Assembly (NCBI GenBank): GCA_030278955.1
Contig: JAOANR010000014.1
Location: 18,230,068-18,294,067 of the forward strand
Reading direction: 5' to 3'
Source of the DNA: Hygrophila difformis
Lineage: Eukaryota; Streptophyta; Magnoliopsida; Lamiales; Acanthaceae
Length of the DNA stretch: 64,000 bases
Of this stretch, positions 32,722 through 43,519 are shown piece by piece. The notes below the pieces were generated by a model that searched no databases, was not told the origin of the DNA, and saw only the letters and a program-made list of their open reading frames with translations. Every line of letters starts with the position of its first letter. The stretch's first letter is position 1. A program made the position numbers and the translations under genes.

Positions 32722-35559
32722 TATGTTATTTATGTGTCATCTACTTATCTTGCTATCATTTATATACATGAAATTATTGTTAAACTCTCCAGTTTACTTG
32801 TCGTTTTTTTACTCCTTTATCACCTTCTTTAGTATCTCAAAGCCAGCCTAATTTTTCAATTCCTTTTAGCACTTTCGTATCTTGCAATATTTTTGTCATT
32901 GTAAATAATGCTTGCAGCTCTTTTTCTTTTCACCTTTTGGTTTTTGAAGTTTTGGGTTCAAAAACTAAAATTCATCTATTTCTCTTAATATAATTTTCTT
33001 TTGTTATTTTAGGTTTTACATTTGGTGTTATCAGAATGTCAATAGAAATATGAAATGAATTTTTTGGTAATCAGAAAGTACTGAAGTGCTTATTATTTGA
33101 TTTATCTTATTACTAGGTCTGGGAAATTACAGCAAATGGTATTATCATGGTATCAGCAATTGGAAATGATGGACCACTTTATGGGACTTTAAACAATCCT
33201 GCAGACCAAAGTGATGTTATCGGTGTTGGTGGCATTGATTACAATGATCATATAGCATCATTTTCATCACGCGGCATGAGTACTTGGGAGATTCCTCATG
33301 GGTAGTTCTTCAGAATTGAGTAAATTTTGTCTATGCTCCTGCAAGTTTTATACATCATTTTTTTCTGCTTTTCTGGTTGAGGAATGGCCAACATTTTATC
33401 CCTGTTGTTGAAATATGTTGATTTGAATATGGGAGCTGGATATTCTTTGAATTTGCTGTGGCAAACACAAAGCAAAATGTTTAGGAAAGATGCAACTAGG
33501 TCTAAAAACTGGCTTGATGATATTCGGTTTTAGTTTTACCATCTATATTGTTGTGTTGCATTTTGATTGCTGGACAGCCTCCTCTGTCCAGTGGAGAAGC
33601 TTAGAGGAATAGTAGGTAGTCAGAAAGAATATGGGGGAGACACATAACATTTTCAGAAGCATTTAGTTAATACATGATGAACACAAGGCATCTCTTACAT
33701 AATGTATTTAGTGATTTTCTTGGTCCGCAGTATGGTGGAGGAAGTGAAAATTTCGTGAATGAAAATCAAATTGCGATTTTATTCCCATTGAGTTATCTGT
33801 TTATCAATAACCATGATAGCTTCTTCCACAGGTATGGTCGTGTGAAGCCCGATGTTGTAGCATATGGCCGGGAGATAATGGGATCCAAAATTAGTACTGG
33901 TTGTAAAAGCTTATCGGGTACCAGCGTAGCAAGTCCTGTGGTTGCTGGAATAGTGTGCCTTCTTGTTAGCACCATTCCTAAAGAAGACAGGAAAGCAATT
34001 TTAAATCCAGGTAGCATGAAGCAAGCACTTGTGGAGGGTGCGTCCAAGCTCTCAGGTCCAAACATGTATGAGCAGGGAGCAGGCAGAGTTAATCTGTGAG
34101 TATTATTTGCACTCTTTAATGTTCAGAGTTGACCAAAAAATTAATTCTATTCTAATACTGGTAATGACCACAGACTGGAATCTTATGAAATTTTGAAGAG
34201 TTACAAACCCCTTGCAAGCATATTTCCCAGTGTCCTTGACCATACGGACTGCCCCTATTCTTGGCCTTTTTGTCATTAGCCATTATATGCAGGGGCCATG
34301 CCTGTCATTTTTAATACCACCATTTTGAATGGAATGGGCGCAATTGGTTATGTTGAGGGCCATCCAGTATGGCATCCTTCAAATGAAGAAGGGAATATTC
34401 TCAATATTCACTTTACCTACTCGGATGTTATTTGGCCGTGGACCGGTTATCTGGCTCTTCACCTGCAAATCAAAGAGGAAGGAGTGCATTTCTCAGGTGA
34501 AATAGAAGGCAATGTAACTGTCAGTGTTTACAGCCCCCCTGCTCAGGGTGAGAAAAAACCTCGAACAAGTACCTGTGTCCTTCATCTTCGACTAAATGTA
34601 ATCCCTACACCTCAAAGATCGATGAGGATCTTATGGGACCAATTTCATAATATCAAATATCCACCTGGTTATATCCCAAGAGATTCCTTGGATGTTAGAA
34701 ATGACATCCTCGACTGGCATGGAGACCACTTGCATACGAATTTTCACATCATGTTCAACATGTTGAGGGATGCTGGTTATTATGTAGAAACTCTGGGCTC
34801 GCCTTTTACTTGTTTTGACGCAAACCAATATGGGACTCTTCTCCTGGTGGATCTTGAAGATGAGTACTTCCCTGAGGAAATTAAAAAATTAAAAGATAAG
34901 ATGCTGTACATCGCCGGCATAAAAAATTCGCCTCCGAATCTTGGACACCGAAATTCCCATGCGGGTTACAACGCGATGACCCGCCTACCCTTCTTCGTCC
35001 TCTCTTTTGTTTTCCTTGTCATTGCCTACTTAATCTACCTGAAAAGCAGACCCTTACTGTCGTTTGGTTGGAGGGATCTTACATTACCAGTGAAAATGTC
35101 AAGAATTTCAAATTACTGGGAATATGATATTAGTGGGAATCTTATATTTTGTCATTTTAACATTTTTGTGTTTGGTTGAGTTGAGAATCTTATATTTCCA
35201 ATTCAAGCTAATTTACGATAATGTCCTTACTTTTAAATTTAAAAATAATCAATATGATGTTTTACTAAATAACAGAAAATAATTACACAAAATTTTTTTA
35301 GTTCAAAAAAATATTTATACACAATTTATTATTCCTATATGATAATTATTAGTACTTTTTAGCTGAATAATTATTAATTTAATTTATCTAAGTTATTAAG
35401 TATTATTTAATTCAAACGAATAAATTTAAAAATATAATTTTAAATAAATATTAAAATTTTTAAGTGATCTCTTTTATAATCTATATATATATATATATAT
35501 TAAAGCATTAGTGAACAACCCATCCTACATTTAATGTGGTGTCTCCATTTCAAATTTCT

Positions 35560-36055
35560 AATTTTTATAGATTTTTGCATTTTAATTTATTAATTTTAGG
35601 TTTTTGCATTTATTTATTTTATATATTCATCATAAATTTTCAGTTTTTGAAATATATGGAATTCCCATAATATTTACTTTCAAATATATTTGAAAGATTT
35701 GAAATTTGAAAATTCGCATCTTTTATTTTATCTATATTATTTTATATTTTTTAATTTACTAATTTTATATTTTTGTATTTATTTATTTATTCATTAGAGA
35801 TTTTAAGTTTTCGAATATATGGAATCCTCACAATATTACTTTTAAAAAGATTTAAATTATTTATTTATTTATTAATATATTTTCAGTTTTTGAAATATAT
35901 GGAATTTTAAATTTTTGTGGAATTCCCACAATGTTAACTTTTAAAAAGATTTGAAAGATTTGAAATTTAAAATTTGCATTTTTATTTTATCTATATTATT
36001 TTGCATTTTTGAATTTACTAATTTTATATTTTCGCATTTATTTATTTAGATCAAA
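35560..36055. repeat. AT-rich minisatellite-like repeats in the Helitron 5' part
   Basis: Diverged units with GAAATATATGGAATTCCCA, AAAGATTTGAAATTT and TTTTGCATTTATTTATT recur two to three times over 500 bp. Confidence 0.5.
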
Positions 36056-36097
36056 TTATAATGCCAGTAATTTTGCGTTGGTTTGGTCTCAATTTTG

Positions 36098-36352
36098 GTC
36101 TTCCATTTTTTATTTGCTACAGACCCATTTTTACGCAGTCCAATGCATATCTTAAACCACTATTAACTCAACTTTGGTATAAATAAAAATTCTAAAAGTT
36201 CCATATTTAAAAACTACACGATGAGATGAATTTAACATAATCCCACTTGGCTATATTTTAACTTCTATAACTATGATAAAATTTTAAATTAAAGTATATA
36301 TGTGAATAGTAGCAAATTAGCCAACGTAGCTATTATAACAAAATGGAGGAAG
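36098..36352. mobile_element. Stowaway-like MITE
   Basis: The interior matches the element at 41275-41533 (ACGCAGTCCAATGCA, AATCCCACTTGGCTATAT, AACTATGATAAAA) and it ends ATGGAGGAAG before TA. The left end is degenerate. Confidence 0.55.
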
Positions 36353-36543
36353 TACAAGACAATTATAATTATTAATGGAATTGTGAAAATTCATATTATA
36401 TGAATAATTGGTTTAGAGTAAATTAATTTTTCGTAAAGCATGTTATAAATAAAAGAATCGGGTGTATAAAGAGTTATTGAGGTTGCGAATAGATCCATCA
36501 GTAAATAAATAATTTATTTTGTTACTATATTTTTTAAGAAATA

Positions 36544-36832
36544 CTCCATCCCTTTTTTTAATAAGTGTAATACTAAGAATGACACGGGATTTAATGTAAG
36601 TTAACAAAATTGATTTAGTTGAAGAATTACAATAATTAAATAAATAAAATAAGATGAGTCACATTTGACTTTATTCATTTTGAGTTTTATTGATGAACAT
36701 AAAAAAAATAATTTAACTATAATTACTAAAAAAAATATTAACATTCAAAATATTCGAAATATGGTAACGTAACATTTATTTCCAAACACCCAAAAAAGAA
36801 AAGTGTAACACTTAAAAAACAAACGGATGAAG
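36544..36832. mobile_element. Stowaway-like MITE
   Basis: CTCCATCCCTTTTTTTAATAAGTG...AACAAACGGATGAAG, with TA on both sides, 289 bp. Confidence 0.55.
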
Positions 36833-37062
36833 TAATTCATTAATCTATACTTTAAATAGATTTGCAATTGACGGAAGAACAAATATAAATCTAGATTTGT
36901 TAGAAATTGAAAGGCTAATTGCTGCAAATTCTATAAATTTGAAAATTTTCTCTGGAATGACGGTATCGAATGAGGTTTTAAAATTTGAAACAAATAAATT
37001 ATTGATAGTAGAGGACATATTATAATAAGGAATAAATGAAGGCGGAATCATGCAAAGCTATT

Positions 37063-37320
37063 GGGCCTGTTTGGGAATTAGTTGTTAGCTGTTAACTGAT
37101 TCTGTGAGTAATAATGAGTTAAAATTAGCTGTTTGACAATTTCTAAACTAAATTTTTTCCTAGAATAAGCTAAAATTCAAAATGTTGTTATTTGCAGCGG
37201 TTTCAAAAATAGCTGATTGAACACTGTTTTAAGTTATTTTTGTCTTTTTAAACAAGCTAATTTTCTTAAATTGTCTCACAATAAGCTAATTATGAGTTAG
37301 CTGTTTCGCCAAACAGGGCC
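37063..37320. mobile_element. TIR MITE (GGGCCTGTTTGG family)
   Basis: A 258-bp element with ends GGGCCTGTTTGG and CCAAACAGGGCC, flanked by ATT on both sides. The same family occurs in opposite orientation at 42903-43154, flanked by AAA. A 3-bp duplication fits PIF/Harbinger or CACTA-type derivatives, though the target is not the usual TWA. Confidence 0.65.
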
Positions 37321-37654
37321 ATTACCTTTTGTTGATTGATTAGCAGAGGATATAATAAAATAATGTATGTAGTTGATAGTGATGAGGGTTGATTCTTTTT
37401 TCTTTATGTAAAGGAACTGAAGACATTTATCGATAATTTATCTAGAAAATATTATGTTTAGCCTTTTGTGGGAGAGGTTATATTGTGCTGTCTGTAGCAT
37501 CCAATGGAATAGCACCCAACTCCTTCGAAGAGGTATGACATCATATTCTAGATTTGGTATTCCACTAGATTGTGATGAAAATTCTACCTGCAAAAATTTA
37601 TTTATTTAACTTCTCTTCTCATTAAAAAAAAAGTTCATTATTTGGGATGAAAAT

Positions 37655-39260
37655 TCTTGACGGGTAGAATGATTACGTGCCCGCATGAAATAAACAAATT
37701 TCCCATCAATTTCAGATGAAAAAAATTCTTACTTGCATTTTGTTTTATTATGACTATTAGTCAATGTCAATATTTAAAGAATATTGGACTCTGTCTTAAA
37801 AAACCAGTTTTTATTTATGTCAGTGATATGTTGCAAGATCTCGTGTCACTGGAGATAGGGGACTCGAAGTAGTAATATAATTAAGATAAATTACCTTAAA
37901 ATACTACAAGAAATGTTATTTACAATAAAAATTATATATGACAGAAATTTGCACAATGGATACTCCATATAGGTGATGGTAATTGATAAAGATGGTATTG
38001 ATCTCGGTGATATACAATTAGATGTAACATTTACAGATGATAATTTTATAAACTCTCCGAGATCCTATAGCGTTTATTGTTGAGTACTTATACAAATATA
38101 AACTGCACCACTTCAAATCCAGATATTTTAAAGATAGTGCTATACTAATCATTACGAATAAGATTGTTGATACGATCAATGATTACATTATGGATCGTAT
38201 GTCTGCAAATAAAAATGTAAATATATCAGTTCTAACAATATTTATCAAGAGGATGAAAGCATAAATAATGCCAATGAATTATTTTAACTGAAATTTCTAA
38301 ACACGAACAATTATTCTGGATTACCGAATCATGAAACTTAGTTGAATGAGAGTTGCATAGTCATGCTTCTTAGGAATATAGATCCATCAAATAAATTATG
38401 CAATGGAAGTATGTTGATAGATACCAATATGCGGAACAATATAATTGAGGTTAAATTAATTTTCGGAAAACCATGAAAGTAAAAATTATTCATTGGTAGA
38501 ATGATTATGAACCTAAATGATTTAAATAAATTCCCGATTCGATTTCAGATGAGAAAATTTTAACTTGCAATTTGTTTTGCTATAATTATAAACAAAGATC
38601 ATTGTCAATCATTAAAGAATTTTGGACTTGATCTTCTAAAATCATTTTTTAGCCATGAACAGTTATGTTGTAATATTTCGTGTCACTAATAAGATGTGGC
38701 TCAAATTATTACTCCCTCTGTCACATTTAACTTGTCTTGTTTCACTTTTGCACACGATCCAATGCACTTTTTCAACTGTTAATATCTCAAAATATGTACA
38801 ATAAAAAATTATGCAAAATATATGTTATAAAACTACATGATCATACGATTCTAACAAGACCCAACTCGACTATTTTTTTCTAAATATATACTTGCAATAA
38901 AGTTGAGTCAAAGCTGAACAATGAACAGTATAAAAAAGTCAAACAGAACAAGTGTGGTGGGACGGAGGGAGCATTATGCAATTAAGAATTATTAACTCAA
39001 GATACCACAAGAAATGCTATTTACAATGAAATTTATATATGATAGAAAATGTGCAAAATAGATACTAGATGTAGGTGATGGTAAAGCCGGTATTGATTTT
39101 GAAGGTGTACAATCAGATGTTATATTTTCGCATGATATTCTTATAAACTCTACGGGTAATTCTATAACAATTTTTTTAGAGTACATATACAAATATAAAC
39201 TGTACCACTTCAAATTTAGACATTTTTTAAGATAGTGTTATACTAGCCCTACCAATGAGA
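37655..39260. repeat. Tandem duplication within the Helitron
   Basis: Segment 37655-38205 recurs at about 38480-39260 (shared TAGAATGATTA, CAAGAAATG(T/C)TATTTACAAT, ACAAATATAAACTG(C/T)ACCACTTCAAAT), period about 830 bp once the Stowaway at 38712-38971 is taken out of the second unit. The two units are clearly diverged. Confidence 0.6.
38712..38971. mobile_element. Stowaway-like MITE nested in a tandem repeat unit
   Basis: CTCCCTCTGTCACATTTAAC...GGTGGGACGGAGGGAG, 260 bp. It interrupts a stretch that is continuous in the other repeat unit near 37875. Confidence 0.7.
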
Positions 39261-39610
39261 TATTCAGCAATGAAATTTTCAGCAAATCGTGAGGGAATTT
39301 TTCATATTATGCTTAATACTTATTTTTAAATTTTGTTTTATTTAAATTTGAATTTCAAATTAAATAAAAATATTTTTTGAATAATTATTTTTATTAATCT
39401 GTTAGGTTTGTATCGGATAAGCCACAGAAGCTAAAGAAGACGGTATAATATGATTTCTTTGTCAATTTTAAAGATAATTAAATTAAATTATCATATACAC
39501 GCTCTTTCGAATATATATAAAATCAATACACATTTTTCATTACTCAAAATATAATTTATTATTACTTTATATAATATAAGTATATATATATTATAAAATA
39601 TATAATTATA

Positions 39611-39629
39611 CCCGTCGAGGCTCGACGGG
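39611..39629 (+). other. Helitron 3' terminal hairpin
   Basis: CCCGTCGAGGCTCGACGGG is a perfect 9-bp stem with a one-base loop, GC-rich within AT-rich DNA, and lies 7 bases before CTAG. Confidence 0.65.
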
Positions 39630-39640
39630 TTACTTACTAG

Positions 39641-41206
39641 TTTTAAATAGAGTTAATAAATATTTGAGGCCACTACAAGGAGACACCACTTGTTGATATT
39701 ATGAATTTGAACCATGACAAGACATTTGGCTGAATTTAGGGCCAAATTGACAAGTCAATGTCGCAATGGCCCCTAAGTGGCCCGATGGCCCAAAAGTGAA
39801 ATTTTATCCTTTTGATAGCCTGATTTATTATTATGATTTTTTGTAATAAAAATAATACTTTCTCCTACTGATTATTTATGTCTCGTTTTACTTTTTCGTT
39901 CATCTTAACATTTTTTATTATTATTGCGTTAAAGTGAAATTAGATATAAGACGGTATTGTTACTATCAACTAGAAACTAAATTAAAAACTACGCTAAAAT
40001 TAAGATAAAATAAAAAATTATTTATAAAAATATAAATAATTATTTAATTCATTATAACGTGTCAAATCACGAACTACATAAAATTATTATTAATTATTTT
40101 ATTATATTTCATTTAATATAAATAAATTAATTCGATTTAATTTATTTATTGAATTTTACGTTTTAATTTTTTACTTTATAATTTAACAATTGTTGTATAA
40201 TTAATATAATTAAGGATAAGGACTTGGCCATTGTCCATACCTTACAACTTTATAGGCTTGGGGATTCGATTCCTCACTATGCCTCATATCCCTCCCTTTT
40301 ATTCATTTGTAATTTGTATGGCATGGGCTCCCATCATCATTTCTCTAGCTTCGGCACCTAAAAAATAATACAATTAATTATATTTATTATTATGTTATTT
40401 TTAAATTTTATTTTAAAGAAATATCTTTTTCATTTTTATTTTATTACTTATTTCAACAAATATATATTTCATGTTGGGGTATATTTTAGCACGATATTTA
40501 ATGTGGATATAGATAGTATTTAATAAAAGAGTATATTATTATTTACCGTATTCTATTTGTTGATGTGATTTTACGGGGTATGTTTGGTAATTAACATTTA
40601 ATTATTTTCTATAATGAAATAAGACAAAAATGTTGGGACAAAAAAAATGAAAGTGAAACATAAACAATGGAACAAATGAAGCACTCCCTTCGTTTTTTTA
40701 AAGGATACGTTTTGACTTTTTTATATTGTTCATTGTAGTACTTTGACTTCTATTTTTGTTATAGTTATAGTAGACAAAATATAGCCAAATGAGATTTGTT
40801 GGAGTCGTCTCATCTTTTAGTTTTTAAATATCAAATTTTCAGAATTTTTACTTTTATCGAATTTGAGTTATTAATCTTAAAAATGTGCATTGGTATATGT
40901 GCAAATGAAAAGTGTAACATTTTAAAAAAAGGAAGAACTATTATTTATTTTAATTATAAAAATGTAAAATAGGCTACTATAAGGAGACAATTTCCACTTA
41001 ATGACCATCGGGCCGCACGTGGCCCACACATTTGACCATTTTAGCGTTGACTTTGTCAAGTTGGCCTTAAATTTGGCCCAAATACCTTGTCATGACCGAA
41101 ATTCATAATATGAATAAATGGTGACCCAAAAACGGAAAGACCTCCTTGTAGTGACCTAAAATATTTATTAACTCTTTTAAATAAAAATACTTATAAACTT
41201 TGAGGT
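39641..41206. mobile_element. Long inverted-repeat element
   Basis: Arms of about 150-170 bp (39645-39800 and about 41010-41185) are reverse complements: GAGTTAATAAATATTTGAGG followed by CACTACAAGGAG at the left, the mirror CTCCTTGTAGTGACC...ATATTTATTAACTC at the right. CACTACAAG recalls CACTA termini, but the symmetry extends 25 bp beyond it, so a long-TIR (Mutator-like or foldback) element or an inverted duplication is also possible. The interior is AT-rich with a Stowaway-like sequence. Confidence 0.5.
40684..40938. mobile_element. Stowaway-like MITE, degenerate
   Basis: CTCCCTTCGTTTTTTTAAAGGA at the left, the family's inner blocks (CAAATGAGATTTGTTGGAGTCG), and a decayed right end AAAGGAAGAAC. 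Confidence 0.5.
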
Positions 41207-41274
41207 AAGTCCTTTTAAATTTTTACATATAAAATAATTCTATAACTTAAAAGAGTATAAAATGTAAAATAATA

Positions 41275-41533
41275 CTCCCTCCGTTTTCAAAAAATTGAAA
41301 CGGACCCACTGTGCACGCAGTCCAATGCACATTTTAAACGATTAATAACTCAATTTCGGTATAAGTATAAATTCTAAAAGTTCGATATTTAAAAACTACT
41401 CGACGAGACGAATCTAACAAGATCCCACTTGGCTATATTTTAACTTGTATAACTATGATAAAACTTTAAATCAAAGTACGTTTGTGAATAGTGCTGATTT
41501 TTCAAACGTTTCATTTATTGAGAAACGGAGGAG
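41275..41533. mobile_element. Stowaway-like MITE, well preserved
   Basis: CTCCCTCCGTTTTCAAAAAA...TTGAGAAACGGAGGAG, 259 bp, with TA on both sides. It is the clearest copy of this family and serves as its reference here. Confidence 0.75.
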
Positions 41534-41833
41534 TATAATATAATGCAAAGATTACCTGATTTTAGGATATGAATCACATTCCCACCCAAAAGCCCAACAT
41601 TCCCATCGTGACGGTATATTACCAACTCAAACATTTCCTCCAACCAAACGTGGGAATGCTAGATGTCTTACCAATATTTCCACTGGAATCTCACATTCCC
41701 CTAATCAAACAGCCCTTAATTCACAACTTTCTGATCCGGAGAAGCCCCTTTCGAGGAAGCACATAATCCGATTTTTGCAGTAAAAAAAAGCGGAAGACCT
41801 CAGGGATTACCTTGAGCAAAATGTTAAGTCTAA

Positions 41834-42569
41834 CGGTGCGTTTGGTTGGAGGGATCTTAGATTACCAGTGGGAATGTGATTGCTGGGAATGTAAGATTAC
41901 TGGGAATATGAGATTGCTGGGAATCTTATTTTTTGATGTTTAAGATTATTGCGTTTGGTTAGATTGGGAATCTCAGATTTCTAGTTCTAATTAATTTACC
42001 ATAATGTCCCTGAATTTCAATTGAACGAATGTTATAAATATGTCATTTTGCTACACAATAAAAATATTTAAGCCGATTTATTTTTTAAAATATTGAAAAT
42101 TCTTTATATGTAATTTATCGTGTGATAGTTACTTATTTAATATGAGAATATATTAAAATATGAGAATATATATAAAAAATATAAAAATATATATTAAAAT
42201 ATGAGAATATATATATTTAAAAAATTTGTTTAAATAATTTAAAATTTTCTAATTTATTTTTTAAAATTAAATTTCATATATTTATCATTTTTTAGAATAC
42301 AAAAATCTAAATTTATAAAATAAAATAAGTATAAAAAGTGAGGGTATAAAAGTCAAATTAATATAAAAGTAGGTAAAGTGGAGGTGGTAATCTAAGATTA
42401 CCTGCCTTCCAGGTGGGAATGTGATTCCCACCTAAAACACCCAACATTCCCACCTCGGTGGGAATGTGAGATTCCCACATGAAATATGTCCCGAACCAAA
42501 TATGGGCATGTTGCATTCCCTACCTAAGATTCCCAGTGGGAATCTCAGATACCCGAACCAAACGCCCCA
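41834..42569. mobile_element. Tourist-like (PIF/Harbinger) MITE, 736 bp
   Basis: Ends CGGTGCGTTTGGTT and AACCAAACGCCCCA are inverted repeats, with TAA on both sides (41831-41833, 42570-42572). Removing it restores continuity with S1P exon 1, which proves the boundaries. Subterminal GTGGGAATGTGA / TCACATTCCCAC motifs recur many times. Confidence 0.85.
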
Positions 42570-42723
42570 TAAGGGTTGGAAATGGGTCGAGAGGCACAAC
42601 CCCGCGATGAAATTCCCCACTGATTTCGCCCTAGTGGCTATCGAGGAAAGGCACCAAGAGTTTGTGATTGATATATTAGTGGACTGAAATTAAATAAATT
42701 CTGGGGATGGGACTTACCCAAGT

Positions 42724-42783
42724 TCCCGACTTCCACTTTTCCTAATATGTATAGGCGACTTCCACTTTTCCTAATATGTATAG
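42724..42783. repeat. Two-copy short tandem repeat
   Basis: GCGACTTCCACTTTTCC plus TAATATGTATAG occurs twice in a row (about 29-bp unit). Confidence 0.6.
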
Positions 42784-42902
42784 GTGGTTCAGAAAAAGAA
42801 AAAAAAATTAAATAAATTCTTATAGTGGCTCGTTTAAATATTAATCTAATATAATGACTTTATACTTTAAGAAAAATTAAATTCAAAGTAACAAAATACA
42901 AA

Positions 42903-43154
42903 GGCCCTCTTTGGCAAAATAACTAAATTCAATCAGCTAATTTGTCTCACAATATAAGATAACATAGCTTATTTAAAAAGATAAAATAACTTAACAGTGT
43001 TCAATCAGCTCTTTTTGAAATCGCTGCAAATAGTAGCATTTTGGATTTTAGCTTATTCTAGGCAAAAAGTTAGTCTTGAAATTGTCAAACAACTGATTTT
43101 AAACTAATTAATTATTACTCACAGAATCAGTTCAGCTAATTTCCAAACAGGGCC
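42903..43154. mobile_element. TIR MITE (GGGCCTGTTTGG family, second copy)
   Basis: GGCCCTCTTTGGC...CCAAACAGGGCC, 252 bp, inverted relative to 37063-37320 and flanked by AAA on both sides. Confidence 0.65.
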
Positions 43155-43258
43155 AAAGTAATATTACATCAAATAAATACAATTATTCATGTGGAGTTCT
43201 TATATTTTAAAATTGTTTACTATAACATCAATTCTAGCATCACATCTTAAGTTACAAC

Positions 43259-43434
43259 TTTTTTTTTTTTTTTTTTTGTGAATTATCGGGTATCCTCGGA
43301 CCTAATATTAATCCCTTCAGGATCTGCATGGACAATGAATTATGCCTCTCCCAAAATAGTTTTTTCATCCACAAGGCTCGAACCCGAGATCTTGCTTAAG
43401 CGACTAGAGCCCCAATCTACTCAAGACAACTGTT
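43259..43434 (-). mobile_element. tRNA-derived SINE
   Basis: On the minus strand it starts near 43434 and ends in a poly-A tail (poly-T at 43259-43277 on the plus strand). A Pol III B-box-like GGGTTCGAGCC lies in its 5' part. It is flanked by the 8-bp duplication GTTACAAC (43251-43258, 43435-43442). Confidence 0.75.
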
Positions 43435-43475
43435 GTTACAACCTAATTTTTAATTATATCAAAGTATTATTAATA

Positions 43476-43510
43476 CTAGGATTTTTTGCCCGCTACGCAC
43501 GGGCGGTTTG
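43476..43510 (-). mobile_element. 3' end of a Helitron on the minus strand
   Basis: Read on the minus strand: hairpin GCCCGTGCGTAGCGGGC, then AAAAAATC, then CTAG followed by T. It is close to the widespread plant Helitron 3' terminus. The 5' end, expected at higher coordinates, was not found. Confidence 0.55.
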
Positions 43511-43519
43511 TTTATAACT

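Larger units (their letters stand above)
26000..34900 (+). pseudogene. S1P: Site-1 protease (S1P, SBT6.1-type subtilase), copy A, truncated and mutated
   Basis: S1P is a Golgi subtilisin-like protease that cleaves membrane-bound bZIP factors and pro-peptides in plants. Exons: 26000-26514, 30033-30161, 30258-30410, 31167-31283, 33117-33301, 33832-34095, 34174-34900. The N-terminus shows a signal-anchor helix; catalytic residues are all present: Asp in FDTGI (exon 2), His in GHGTFVAG (exon 3), the oxyanion Asn in SAIGNDGP (exon 5) and Ser in GTSVASP (exon 6). Three lesions are visible: exon 1 is one base short (G run at 26441-26443), breaking the frame about 70 bp before the donor; exon 7 has an in-frame TAG at 34277-34279; and after about 34900 the expected C-terminal third and membrane anchor are missing, replaced by a second copy of the gene's own 5' end. 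Introns carry a TRIM element and a Stowaway. Confidence 0.9.
35480..39640 (+). mobile_element. Putative non-autonomous Helitron
   Basis: The 5' end TCTATATATATATA follows an A (35479). The 3' end is a perfect hairpin CCCGTCGAG-G-CTCGACGGG at 39611-39629, then 7 bases and CTAG (39637-39640), followed by T. TC start, near-terminal hairpin, CTRR end and insertion between A and T are the Helitron rules. No Rep/helicase gene is seen. The left boundary is less sure than the right. Confidence 0.6.
35057..41715. mobile_element. Large Tourist-like (PIF/Harbinger) element with nested insertions
   Basis: It is bounded by TTA duplications (35054-35056, 41716-41718). The left end (CGTTTGGTTGGAGGGATCTT) and right end (GGAATCTCACATTCCCC...CAAACAGCCC) match the ends of the 736-bp element at 41834-42569. 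The original element was probably under 1 kb; a Helitron, an inverted-repeat element and a Stowaway inside account for most of the 6.7 kb. No transposase frame is visible. Confidence 0.75.
34902..42671 (+). pseudogene. S1P: S1P copy B: second 5' UTR and partial exon 1, split by two Tourist elements
   Basis: Three blocks, 34902-35056, 41719-41833 and 42573-42671, together match the 5' UTR and first 290 bp or so of S1P copy A exon 1 (about 93% by eye). The first gap is a Tourist-like element with nested insertions (TSD TTA), the second a smaller Tourist (TSD TAA). A TAA stop at 41781-41783 replaces a Tyr codon, and homology stops at 42671, so the copy is dead. It joins copy A exon 7 head to tail at about 34901, as expected for an unequal tandem duplication followed by truncation. 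It keeps the empty site for the 5' UTR insertion of copy A. Confidence 0.88.

Noticed and set aside
40210..40365. Possible SINE (GGATTCGATTCC resembles a B box)
   Set aside because: No poly-A tail or target duplication could be found, unlike the element at 43259.
39669..41157. CACTA transposon with ends at CACTACAAGG
   Set aside because: Flanking 3-bp target duplication does not match and the inverted symmetry runs beyond the supposed ends.
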